Of a stretch of DNA of 64,000 nt, positions 17,264 through 24,313 are shown piece by piece. The DNA comes from Enterococcus sp. BWR-S5 (GTDB taxonomy: Bacteria > Bacillota > Bacilli > Lactobacillales > Enterococcaceae). Below the pieces are notes generated by a model. That model saw only the letters and a program-made list of their open reading frames with translations, searched no databases and had not been told where the DNA came from. The stretch is taken from contig NZ_JADOEQ010000001.1 in NCBI RefSeq assembly GCF_016745255.1, positions 434,001-498,000 on the forward strand, given 5' to 3'. The first letter of the stretch is position 1, and each line of letters opens with the position of its first letter. Position numbers and translations under genes: made by a program.

Positions 17264-17479
17264 ATGTATTTAAAGAAAGTAAGTAAGAAAGACATTGAAA
17301 ATTATGGATTAAACAATAGAATTGACCTTTTAGCAATTGGCGGTGTGTGGTATCACAAAATGAATGAAAATGGAACGAAAGCGAGAAATATCAGAAACCA
17401 ATTACTATTTGCTTTTTTGGCACCAGAAGCATTGAAAGATGCACTGGAATCAGGAGAGTTTACAAGGGTAGAACAATAA
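17264..17479 (+). CDS. Small hypothetical element protein (71 aa)
   Basis: A 71-residue basic protein starting 5 nt after rep, with a C-terminal helix (LLFAFLAPEALKDALESGEF). It lies in the rep to VirB6-like operon. No domain recognised. Confidence 0.6.
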   Translation: MYLKKVSKKDIENYGLNNRIDLLAIGGVWYHKMNENGTKARNIRNQLLFAFLAPEALKDALESGEFTRVEQ

Positions 17480-17491
17480 AAAAAGAAAGGA

Positions 17492-19486
17492 GTGATACCC
17501 ATTAATAAGAAAATTATCGGCTTGATTATGCTGTTGCTTGTCGGTTGCTCTATATTTATAGGGCAATCTTCGGCACAGGCTGAAACGTTACAATTTGCGC
17601 CGGATTCCCCTGAAAGTTTGACTGTAGGTGACTATCATATTGATTCGTATAAAAGCTATATTAGCGGAAATACAAAGGTTGGATTTTTGACAGACGAAGG
17701 ACGTTCTGCTGGATTAAATGCTGCTGCAAACATCGTATTTGATTTTAATAAAATCATCTATAGCATGTTTGATTATGGCTTGGAGATATTTTCAGATAAC
17801 AATATTCTCTATAAGTATGTAGACCAGTTTACTGTCTATTCTAAGCGGATATATGACAATCTTTATTCAAAATACATGACAACAATTATAGTGATTGTGG
17901 CGGTTTATTGTTTCTATCTGTATACAGTAAAAAGTGAGCAACAGGCAATTAGAAAGTTTCTGCTATTTGTAACAGTGTTTATTGTTGGCTTCGTCTGGAA
18001 TGAACGAGCTGCTGATATCATAAAGTACGTTGATACCTTAGCTGTAGAGCTTCAAGCGGACTTAATGGCTGTTACCTCAGAAAATCAATCAAACACAACT
18101 AACCCAACTGTAAAGGTCAGAAACACATTGTTTGAAATGACGATTGAAGAGCCGTTTTACTTGTTGAATTACGGGGTAACATCAAAAGGTGATGTTAACA
18201 CCAAAGAACAACCAAAACGAGCAACGAGCCTATTATCAGCTAAAAATACGAAAGAGGAATACGATGCAATTGACAACTACATCAAAACAAACGAACAGGA
18301 AAACGATTTTTTGTCACTGGATAAAGTCGGCTGGAAGCTCTCCATTTCGCTTATCTCGCTACCTATGACTATTCTTATAGGGGCACCCATGTTTCTCATT
18401 CAAATGTTCAATTTCCTGTTACAGATGCTTACACTGCTAATTTCATCAGTGATTGGTTTATCATTGTTTATCAGTTTGATTCCGTCATTAAGTAGTGCTA
18501 CCAAAAATACATTTAAATACTTGTTCGGTTTGATAACGTTTAGAGCTGGAACAGGGATAGTATTTAGCTTGTTAATACTGATTATTCAACTTGGGCGTAC
18601 CATCGTTCCGGCGACTGACAGTAAAAGCTACATGACCCAAGTGTTCACAATATTTTTCGTTTTATTTGTTTGTTGGAAATTCAAAGATAAAATTATTACG
18701 ATGGTAACAGGCGGAATGATTACAAGTATCGGTGGTGGAATCGGTGCACAAGTGGACGGAACACGCAAAAAAACAACCGAAAAAATACGGAATTTGTTTA
18801 GCAAAAAACAGTCTAAACCTAGTTTTTCAGATGATGAAGAGGATTCAGACGAAAAAACGGATACTTCTACCAATAACTCAACCAAGCGCAAAGAGGAGCC
18901 GTCAGTTGACCCAAACGATTTACAGGACAACAACAAGCCATATGATGCACCGAACAATGCTGATTCAACTGGTGGAAACCTTGAGGAACAACTGGAAAAT
19001 GCCAGAAATGATATTCAAAGCGACATCTCATCATTAGGGCAAGAAACGAAAAAAGGCTTCTCGGATATTGGCGACCAAGAAGAAATAAATGGGGAAATGA
19101 TTGAAGAGATGCACAATCAATTTGATATTCCTGAGGCACCTGAAGCCTATGACAATCAATCAGATTATTCAATCAATCAGGAGATGGCAAAAGAAAGTCA
19201 AGGATACTCTACGACTGAATTCAACGAGCCGGATATCAATTATTCAGAATACACAACAAATCATGAGAACATGTTAAATGATTCCTATGATATAGACATG
19301 ATGAATGATTATGGTAGTGACTTACAGGAATCACAAGAAGATAGAATACCTAAGGAATTAGGACAGGTGGAACAAGAAGCCTATAGAACTCAAATGTATG
19401 AAAAGATAGTGGAACTTCCAATAGAGAAAGACAAAGAAGCTATAGCAAGGTACCAAGAAGAGCTGGCAGAAGCGAGGGGAGAATAA
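17492..19486 (+). CDS. VirB6-like mobilome membrane protein (CD3337/EF1877-like)
   Basis: A 664-residue protein. Signal peptide or first membrane segment is about residues 8-30 (GLIMLLLVGCSIFIGQSSAQA). The next segments are around 130-165, a core of about five spans at 280-410, and then a long hydrophilic Asn/Asp/Ser/Glu-rich cytoplasmic tail (about 420-664). This matches the polytopic channel protein of Gram-positive conjugation systems (Tn916 Orf15 type, VirB6 analogue). Start choice is awkward: GTG 17492 overlaps the AAAGGAG ribosome-binding sequence, while an ATT at 17501 has ideal spacing. The stop overlaps the integrase ATG by one base. It is the only T4SS-like gene present. Confidence 0.78.
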   Translation: MIPINKKIIGLIMLLLVGCSIFIGQSSAQAETLQFAPDSPESLTVGDYHIDSYKSYISGNTKVGFLTDEGRSAGLNAAANIVFDFNKIIYSMFDYGLEIFSDNNILYKYVDQFTVYSKRIYDNLYSKYMTTIIVIVAVYCFYLYTVKSEQQAIRKFLLFVTVFIVGFVWNERAADIIKYVDTLAVELQADLMAVTSENQSNTTNPTVKVRNTLFEMTIEEPFYLLNYGVTSKGDVNTKEQPKRATSLLSAKNTKEEYDAIDNYIKTNEQENDFLSLDKVGWKLSISLISLPMTILIGAPMFLIQMFNFLLQMLTLLISSVIGLSLFISLIPSLSSATKNTFKYLFGLITFRAGTGIVFSLLILIIQLGRTIVPATDSKSYMTQVFTIFFVLFVCWKFKDKIITMVTGGMITSIGGGIGAQVDGTRKKTTEKIRNLFSKKQSKPSFSDDEEDSDEKTDTSTNNSTKRKEEPSVDPNDLQDNNKPYDAPNNADSTGGNLEEQLENARNDIQSDISSLGQETKKGFSDIGDQEEINGEMIEEMHNQFDIPEAPEAYDNQSDYSINQEMAKESQGYSTTEFNEPDINYSEYTTNHENMLNDSYDIDMMNDYGSDLQESQEDRIPKELGQVEQEAYRTQMYEKIVELPIEKDKEAIARYQEELAEARGE

Positions 19487-20619
19487 TGGCTAGTTATCGT
19501 AAACGTGGGAAAACGTGGCAATATACTATTTCATACACTGATAAGGAGACTGGAAAACCAGAACAAATTTATAAAGGAGGGTTCAGAACAAAAACGGAGG
19601 CGATTGGTGAAGCAGAAGAACTAGAACAGTCAATAAAAAAAGGTGTACAAATCAAAAATAATATTACACTGGCGGAGCATTTTGAATCTTGGATATCAAT
19701 GTATAAAGAAAGACAAGTAACTCCTACAACTGTTTTGAAATATAAACAATCCTTATCACACATAAAGGAGCTATTTCCTGATATCCCCTTGTCACAAGTG
19801 AACAGAAGCATCTATCAGACGTTTTTGAACAATTATGCCGATAAACATGTAAAGGAAAGTACATTGCGTATACATGGGCACATAAAACAAAGCATACAGG
19901 TTGCAATTGATGATAAAATAATTACAGATGATTTTACCAGAAGAGCGATCATAAGCGGGAAGAAAGAATCAAAGCCAGCCAATCAAAAATTCATAAGCTA
20001 CAGCGATACTAAGAAACTCCTTAAGTATTTAGTTTCACATCGGGAACCTAGTCTGCCAAATAATTACTTGCTGATGCTGGCATTCACAACTGGTCTAAGA
20101 TATGGCGAATTAACTGGATTAACGTGGAATGATATTGATTTTGAAAATCAAAGAATATCGGTAAATAAGAGTTATGATTATCTCTACCATACAGGGTTTA
20201 AGCCAACAAAGACAGAAACTTCAAAAAGAACTGTTGATATTGATGAATTCATGACAACACTTTTACGAGAGCTTAGAGACAATCAAAAAAAGGAATTTAA
20301 AAGTTTGGAAGTAAAAAATCCTTTAAATCTTGTATTCTATCACTTTTCAGATGGTGTGCCGTCAAATAGTGGAACAAATAAGCTGTTAAAAACATTGTTG
20401 CAGCGTTTGGAAATTTCTCCACTCATCAGCGTTCATGGCGCAAGGCATACTTATGGTAGTATCTTGATTTACAAAGGCGTGGATATAGGAATTGTATCAG
20501 AGGTATTAGGGCACAAGGATGTTACCATAACAAATGAAGTATACCGACATGTAATTAAAGAACTAAGAGAAGAAAACAGAGAGAGGCTGCTAGGAATACA
20601 GAATGAGTTGTTTATGTAG
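19486..20619 (+). CDS. int: Tyrosine recombinase integrase
   Basis: Catalyses integration and excision of the element at tRNA-Thr. In 377 residues: an N-terminal AP2-like arm-binding domain (MASYRKRGKTWQYTISY...GFRTKTEA), a SAM-like core-binding domain (about 60-160), and a catalytic domain. Catalytic residues are Arg205 (TTGLRYGEL), a Lys near 247, His317-x-x-Arg320 (HGARHT), His343 (LGHKDV) and nucleophile Tyr353. All are intact, so it should be active. It overlaps the upstream gene by one base. Unlike most such elements it is not at the extreme end: 3.4 kb of toxin cargo follows before the right att site. Confidence 0.94.
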   Translation: MASYRKRGKTWQYTISYTDKETGKPEQIYKGGFRTKTEAIGEAEELEQSIKKGVQIKNNITLAEHFESWISMYKERQVTPTTVLKYKQSLSHIKELFPDIPLSQVNRSIYQTFLNNYADKHVKESTLRIHGHIKQSIQVAIDDKIITDDFTRRAIISGKKESKPANQKFISYSDTKKLLKYLVSHREPSLPNNYLLMLAFTTGLRYGELTGLTWNDIDFENQRISVNKSYDYLYHTGFKPTKTETSKRTVDIDEFMTTLLRELRDNQKKEFKSLEVKNPLNLVFYHFSDGVPSNSGTNKLLKTLLQRLEISPLISVHGARHTYGSILIYKGVDIGIVSEVLGHKDVTITNEVYRHVIKELREENRERLLGIQNELFM

Positions 20620-20752
20620 AAAATATGGTCTAAACATATTTTGGAAAAGTTGTATTGGAAAAATGTGATATATAAGTTATGGTAGCTTATTCTTGCTTTA
20701 ACTTTTGTAAAAACATTTCTGAATATTAGCTTTATATATATACCTTCTTGTG

Positions 20753-20768
20753 TTACCATTTTTGGTAA
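20753..20768 (+). promoter_or_regulatory. Inverted repeat ahead of the toxin cassette
   Basis: TTACCA-4-TGGTAA at 20753-20768 lies 24 nt before the first cassette gene and just before its ribosome-binding site. It may be an operator or a small hairpin in the leader. Promoter elements nearby are not clear. Confidence 0.4.
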
Positions 20769-20792
20769 GTTAAACAAGGAGGTTTTTTACAT

Positions 20793-21101
20793 ATGAATAT
20801 GGAGGTTGTAAAAAGTGATTCGGCTGTTGCTGGTAAAATTGCCACAGCGATTGCGAGTTCACTAGATGGCTCTGCAAATGGTGGTGCTATTCTTACAGAT
20901 ACGCAAACAACAGTTGCGGGAAATACTAACGCCCAAGAAGCGATTCAAGCCATGCTTAACGGTCAGAACAAAATTGTTCAGGCAATCGGTAAAGCGTCTT
21001 CAAATCTACAAAGTGTTGCCCATGAATTTGAGGCAGCCGACCAAGCAACCAGACAATTAATATCTGCAATTTCTATTCCTTCGCCAACTGGAGGAAAGTA
21101 A
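20793..21101 (+). CDS. Small helical type VII secretion protein (TIGR04197/DUF3130-like), LXG targeting factor
   Basis: A 102-residue protein of WXG100-like size and helical hairpin character, Ala/Gln/Asn-rich. Near the C-terminus it has FEAAD (in SVAHEFEAADQATRQL), fitting the FxxxD export motif described for DUF3130-type partners of LXG toxins. Such proteins bind the LXG domain and guide export through the T7SSb machine. The start follows AAGGAGG by 10 nt. It abuts the next gene with no spacing, forming a partner-partner-toxin-immunity operon. No EssC or other secretion core is in the window, so export would rely on the host. Confidence 0.75.
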   Translation: MNMEVVKSDSAVAGKIATAIASSLDGSANGGAILTDTQTTVAGNTNAQEAIQAMLNGQNKIVQAIGKASSNLQSVAHEFEAADQATRQLISAISIPSPTGGK

Positions 21102-21464
21102 ATGACAGATACTAATGAAAAAATTCGATCAGAAGAATTGAAATTAGAACACGAATTAGACCAAGTAGAAGACGACAAAAAGCAGATAGCTCATATTAGT
21201 AAAGAATATGAAGAATTTTTTCATCATACTTCATCATTATTTGTTGGGCTAGAAGAACAGTTTTCACAGAATGATTTTAATTGGTATATAAATGACCATT
21301 CAGAAGATTTACGTAATCGAAAGCAACACATTTTTGGAGATATTGAGGAAGAAAGCCAGCAATTACATAAACGGAAGTTATCTATTGAAGATGAACAAAA
21401 TGAGCTATTTTATAAGAAGAAAAAGCTGTTTATGAATAAGGAGAGTGAAATGAATGGGTGTTGA
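21102..21464 (+). CDS. Second LXG-associated helical partner (DUF3958-like)
   Basis: A 120-residue, highly charged protein predicted to be almost wholly coiled coil (RSEELKLEHELDQVEDDKKQ at the start, KLSIEDEQNELFYKKKKLF near the end). Size, position directly before the toxin and composition match the second small protein required with LXG toxins. The start codon directly follows the preceding stop, and the 3' end overlaps the toxin start by 11 nt. Family assignment is by context and character rather than by a clear motif. Confidence 0.65.
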   Translation: MTDTNEKIRSEELKLEHELDQVEDDKKQIAHISKEYEEFFHHTSSLFVGLEEQFSQNDFNWYINDHSEDLRNRKQHIFGDIEEESQQLHKRKLSIEDEQNELFYKKKKLFMNKESEMNGC

Positions 21465-23064
21465 TATGTATGTCGGAGCTTCTCAAAATCAGGCTAGTAG
21501 TGCTTTTGCTAAAAGTCAATCCGATGGGCAGTCTTATCAAACAATGATTCAAGCATTACAACAATTTATCAATGAAGGACGACTTAATTCTACCGCCTAT
21601 AATAACGGCAAAAGCTTTTATAATACAATTTTAATTCCATTGGTCAAAGCTGGCATTTTGTTATCTGAAGCAGTTGGTGAAGCGTGCCAAAAGTTTACAC
21701 AAGATTACCAATCGACGGTAGATAGTGGAGATTTGAAGTCTGATGAGCTAAGAGAAAAAATCAGTCAGCTAAATGTACAAATCAGCCATTTAGACTCTAT
21801 TCGTGCGACGATTGAAAGCAAGGATTTAGCAGATAACTTTAAACTAAGACAGCTCAATCAGAACAGCCGTATGAGAGATACATTGGATGATACTAAAACT
21901 GTTGTACAGGAAAAATTAGATAAACTATTGGATTTCCATGCTAAATCTCCTGATATTTTTTCTAACATTTCAGAATTAGAATCAATCATTGATAAAGGTG
22001 CAAGCCAAGCTGATAGCTCGTGGACTGGCAATAGCTTCTCAATTCCAACCGACCTTGGGTGGACAACAACCGTTGCCGACAAATGGCACATTAGGACTGA
22101 CAATATCAAGAAAAAGGAAAAAGAGTTTCACGAAGCAAAAATTAAAGAACTTGAGAAACATAATGTATATGCTATGCCCTATCAAGACCCAATCACGAAA
22201 GAAGTTAAAATTTTGTGGTTTATTGACAAAAACGGCGTGCGTGTTTTTGATGAAGAGTTGCAAAATTATGTAGAAAGATATGGAAAGAACCTTAAAGGCA
22301 TTTATGAAGTTGTTAGTTGGGAGAAAATCTATGAATTAGATATTGCTGCTAGACAACGAGGAGATGGCAAGAATTATCTAAATGACAATCAACTTCCCGA
22401 AAGTTGGCAAGATTTTGGGCGACATGGTGCAGATTGGGATTCTTTCATTTGGTCGGCTCAAAAATCTGGACTGTTTGACCTAGCCATGATGGCTGGATTA
22501 ACATATATGGGGAGTAAAACAAAAGTCTCTACCTCTAGTAATGTAGCCAATGTGATGGATGATATTGATGATATCTCAAGGACTAAAACACCGGAACAAG
22601 TGATTGCCGATCGTACGCAAGGCTTCGACTTAAATTCTTATCCGCAGAAATACCCACAACTTAGCGCTAAGAAAATGAAGGAACTAAAAACTAAAGTGAA
22701 TAATCGAACGATTACGCAAGCGGAGTATAAGCAATATACTTGGAATCAAGATATTAATAAAAATCGCAAACTAGCAGTTGACGATTTTTGGTACGAAGAG
22801 CGAATCCGAGTTTTACAAAGTAATCCCACTAGAGAATGGCTTCCAGAGCAAACCACGAGTATTCTTAAAGGTGAAGCAGCAAAATTTGATGGGAAATCAC
22901 TACAAGGACATCATACCTATAGCGTATCTAAGTATCCGCATTTATCAGGCGCTCATGAAGTTATTTATCCAGCTACATTTAATGAGCATTTCCGCGGATG
23001 GCATGATGGGAATTGGAAGAATAGTGTACCTGGGCAAATGATTAATCCATTGAAAGATTTTTAA
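21454..23064 (+). CDS. LXG-type T7SS polymorphic toxin with GHH/HNH-like nuclease tip
   Basis: A 536-residue predicted secreted antibacterial toxin. Residues 1-200 form a helical LXG-type domain (opening MGVDMYVGASQNQASSAF, heptad-rich to about 190). Residues 200-400 are a linker, with a short Gly/Ala hydrophobic stretch near 345-355. The C-terminal 60 residues hold LQGHHTYSVSKYPHLSG (His486-His487) and NEHFRGWHDGNWKN, resembling GHH-signature nucleases of the HNH/endonuclease VII superfamily. ATG 21454 has AAGGAG 10 nt upstream. The immunity gene begins 13 nt after the stop. Nuclease activity is inferred from motif and architecture. Confidence 0.8.
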   Translation: MGVDMYVGASQNQASSAFAKSQSDGQSYQTMIQALQQFINEGRLNSTAYNNGKSFYNTILIPLVKAGILLSEAVGEACQKFTQDYQSTVDSGDLKSDELREKISQLNVQISHLDSIRATIESKDLADNFKLRQLNQNSRMRDTLDDTKTVVQEKLDKLLDFHAKSPDIFSNISELESIIDKGASQADSSWTGNSFSIPTDLGWTTTVADKWHIRTDNIKKKEKEFHEAKIKELEKHNVYAMPYQDPITKEVKILWFIDKNGVRVFDEELQNYVERYGKNLKGIYEVVSWEKIYELDIAARQRGDGKNYLNDNQLPESWQDFGRHGADWDSFIWSAQKSGLFDLAMMAGLTYMGSKTKVSTSSNVANVMDDIDDISRTKTPEQVIADRTQGFDLNSYPQKYPQLSAKKMKELKTKVNNRTITQAEYKQYTWNQDINKNRKLAVDDFWYEERIRVLQSNPTREWLPEQTTSILKGEAAKFDGKSLQGHHTYSVSKYPHLSGAHEVIYPATFNEHFRGWHDGNWKNSVPGQMINPLKDF

Positions 23065-23077
23065 GGAGGAATATTAA

Positions 23078-23461
23078 ATGTCAGCAAAGCAATCCAGAAC
23101 GCCAAATACTATCTCTATAATAATACTTGATAAAGAAAATGTAGTAAAATATGTCCCTCCAATTAGACGATGGACAAAAGAACCCATATCAGAGATTAGG
23201 AGAAAAATTTTAAACAGTGAGTTTATCTTAATCTCCGAACAATCTAAAGACCCACAAAGTTTAATTGATTTAAAATCACATATATTAGATTTGGAAGCGA
23301 TGGGAGCAAATCTTAGAATTATTATGAATACTTCTGGCTATATAGAAGAGATATCTTTAGAAATGATTACTACTTTTATTAAACGTCGGAAAGAAATAGA
23401 TAAAGAAGTAGATGAAATTTGGGACTTAGAAGCACGAGCTATGGAAGAGGATGAAAAATAG
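23078..23461 (+). CDS. Putative cognate immunity protein 1
   Basis: A 127-residue soluble, charged protein without signal or membrane segment, encoded 13 nt after the nuclease toxin behind AAGGAGG, in the usual place of an immunity gene. By eye about 70% identical over 110 residues to the protein at 23537-23899; shared blocks are IRRWTKE, QSLIDLK, TSGYIEEISLEMI and DLEARAMEEDE. It is expected to bind and block the toxin tip in the cytoplasm (inference). Confidence 0.75.
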   Translation: MSAKQSRTPNTISIIILDKENVVKYVPPIRRWTKEPISEIRRKILNSEFILISEQSKDPQSLIDLKSHILDLEAMGANLRIIMNTSGYIEEISLEMITTFIKRRKEIDKEVDEIWDLEARAMEEDEK

Positions 23462-23494
23462 AAGTTTAAAAATATTAACCTTTTATAATGAACG

Positions 23495-23521
23495 ATGGTC
23501 AATCCGTTGAAAGATTTTTAG
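23495..23521 (+). pseudogene. Remnant of a second toxin C-terminus
   Basis: The 27 bases encode M-V-N-P-L-K-D-F-stop and match 23 of 27 bases at the end of the toxin gene (23038-23064, M-I-N-P-L-K-D-F-stop). They sit 15 nt before immunity gene 2, just as the intact toxin end sits before immunity gene 1. I read it as what is left of a duplicated or replaced toxin tip. Confidence 0.75.
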
Positions 23522-23536
23522 AAAGGTGATGCAAGT

Positions 23537-23899
23537 ATGGCATATACAATTAATGTAAAAATAGTTGATAAAGAAAATGCAGTAAAATATATTCCGTCTA
23601 TCAGAAGATGGACAAAAGAATCTATTGCAGAAATTAAGAGAAAGATATTGGATAGTGAGTATGTTCTTGTTTCTGAACATACTAAAAATCTTCAAAGCTT
23701 AATTGATCTCAAAGCACATATATTAGACTTGAAAGCAATGGGAGCAAAAATTAGAATCATCATGGACACTTCTGGGTATATAGAAGAAATTTCTTTAGAA
23801 ATGATTAATAATTTTATTGAAAGTGGAAAGGATACAGAAAGAGAAGTTGCTGAACTAATGGACTTGGAAGCAAGAGCAATGGAGGAGGATGAAAATTGA
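23537..23899 (+). CDS. Putative orphan immunity protein 2
   Basis: A 120-residue paralogue of the preceding immunity protein, differing mainly in the N-terminal ten residues and in residues around the helix IESGKDTEREVAEL. It starts at ATG 23537 behind AAAGGTG. It is paired with the 8-codon toxin scrap rather than with a whole toxin, so it probably protects against a variant toxin made by other strains. It is the last gene of the element before a terminator. Confidence 0.72.
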   Translation: MAYTINVKIVDKENAVKYIPSIRRWTKESIAEIKRKILDSEYVLVSEHTKNLQSLIDLKAHILDLKAMGAKIRIIMDTSGYIEEISLEMINNFIESGKDTEREVAELMDLEARAMEEDEN

Positions 23900-23990
23900 A
23901 ATTGAGTCTATTACGTAATTAAATAGCTAAGAGAAGGTGGGAGAGAGACTGATAAGCTTACAAAACTAGCTGTCTCTATAGAAAAAAATG

Positions 23991-24010
23991 GTCTGGACAA
24001 AATCTGGACA
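23991..24010 (+). repeat. Right integrase arm-site repeat
   Basis: GTCTGGACAAAATCTGGACA is identical to 12693-12712, with two TCTGGACA octamers (23992 and 24003), 47 bp inside the right attachment copy. The remaining 23900-23990 stretch shows no gene. Confidence 0.6.
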
Positions 24011-24016
24011 AAAAAA

Positions 24017-24044
24017 AAAGAACCTTGAATTATCAGGGTTCTTT
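24017..24044. terminator. Bidirectional terminator at the right end of the element
   Basis: AAAGAACC (24017-24024) pairs with GGTTCTTT (24037-24044), flanked by an A tract and TCTTT. It serves the immunity gene and the converging tRNA-Thr transcript. Confidence 0.75.
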
Positions 24045-24056
24045 CTTTATCTCAAG

Positions 24057-24067
24057 AGCCACCTGCC
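24057..24067. repeat. Right attachment-site copy (attR core, within tRNA-Thr)
   Basis: AGCCACCTGCC forms the 3' end of tRNA-Thr on the minus strand and repeats at 12590-12600. Integration keeps the tRNA intact. Confidence 0.82.
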
Positions 24068-24129
24068 GGGCTTGAACCGGCGACCCCCACCTTACCATGG
24101 TGGTGCTCTACCAACTGAGCTAAGGCGGC
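24057..24129 (-). tRNA. tRNA-Thr (anticodon GGT), integration site
   Basis: Minus strand: acceptor GCCGCCT/AGGTGGC (one G-U), D arm with GCTCAGTTGGTAGAGC, anticodon stem CCACC/GGTGG with loop ATGGTAA (GGT), and T arm CCGGTTCAAGCCCGG. Length is 73 nt with no encoded CCA. Its last 11 bases are the att core. Confidence 0.95.
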
Positions 24130-24150
24130 ATTCTGTCTCACACAAGTTAT

Positions 24151-24179
24151 AGAATAGCGTAAAGCAGGTAGACTGTCAA
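24151..24179 (-). promoter_or_regulatory. Promoter of tRNA-Thr
   Basis: Minus strand TTGACA, 17-nt spacer, TATTCT; the -10 ends 21 nt before the tRNA 5' end. Confidence 0.8.
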
Positions 24180-24273
24180 CTTGTTTTCGACAAAAATTAG
24201 AAATAAACAGAGAAGCTGCGTACGCTAAATAAACCGGTAAAGATGAACATGTACGACGGCTCATATCTGTGTG

Positions 24274-24313
24274 AAAAAAGCGATAATCTCCGTGGCTATT
24301 TGGAGATCATCGC
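24274..24313 (-). terminator. Terminator of the first Mga-type gene
   Basis: Minus strand GCGATGATCTCC pairs with GGAGATTATCGC, followed by TTTTTT. The stem overlaps the last codons of the gene. Confidence 0.85.

Larger units (their letters stand above)
12590..24067 (+). mobile_element. Integrative mobilizable element in tRNA-Thr(GGT), about 11.5 kb
   Basis: Bounded by an 11-bp direct repeat (AGCCACCTGCC) of which the right copy is the 3' end of a tRNA-Thr gene. That is the classic target of tyrosine integrases, and one is encoded at 19486-20619. Contents in order: divergent cI-like repressor, DUF771 protein, small unknown genes, a folded non-coding block with iterons, HUH/helicase Rep, a lone VirB6-like membrane protein, integrase, and a type VII secretion toxin-immunity cargo. 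No TcpA coupling protein, VirB4 or canonical relaxase is present. It is therefore not self-transmissible and is best read as mobilizable. A phage-satellite origin was considered but no capsid-related gene is seen. Confidence 0.85.

Noticed and set aside
12590-24067. Phage-inducible chromosomal island interpretation
   Set aside because: No capsid-remodelling, terminase or packaging gene; the VirB6-like protein and Rep point to conjugative mobilisation.
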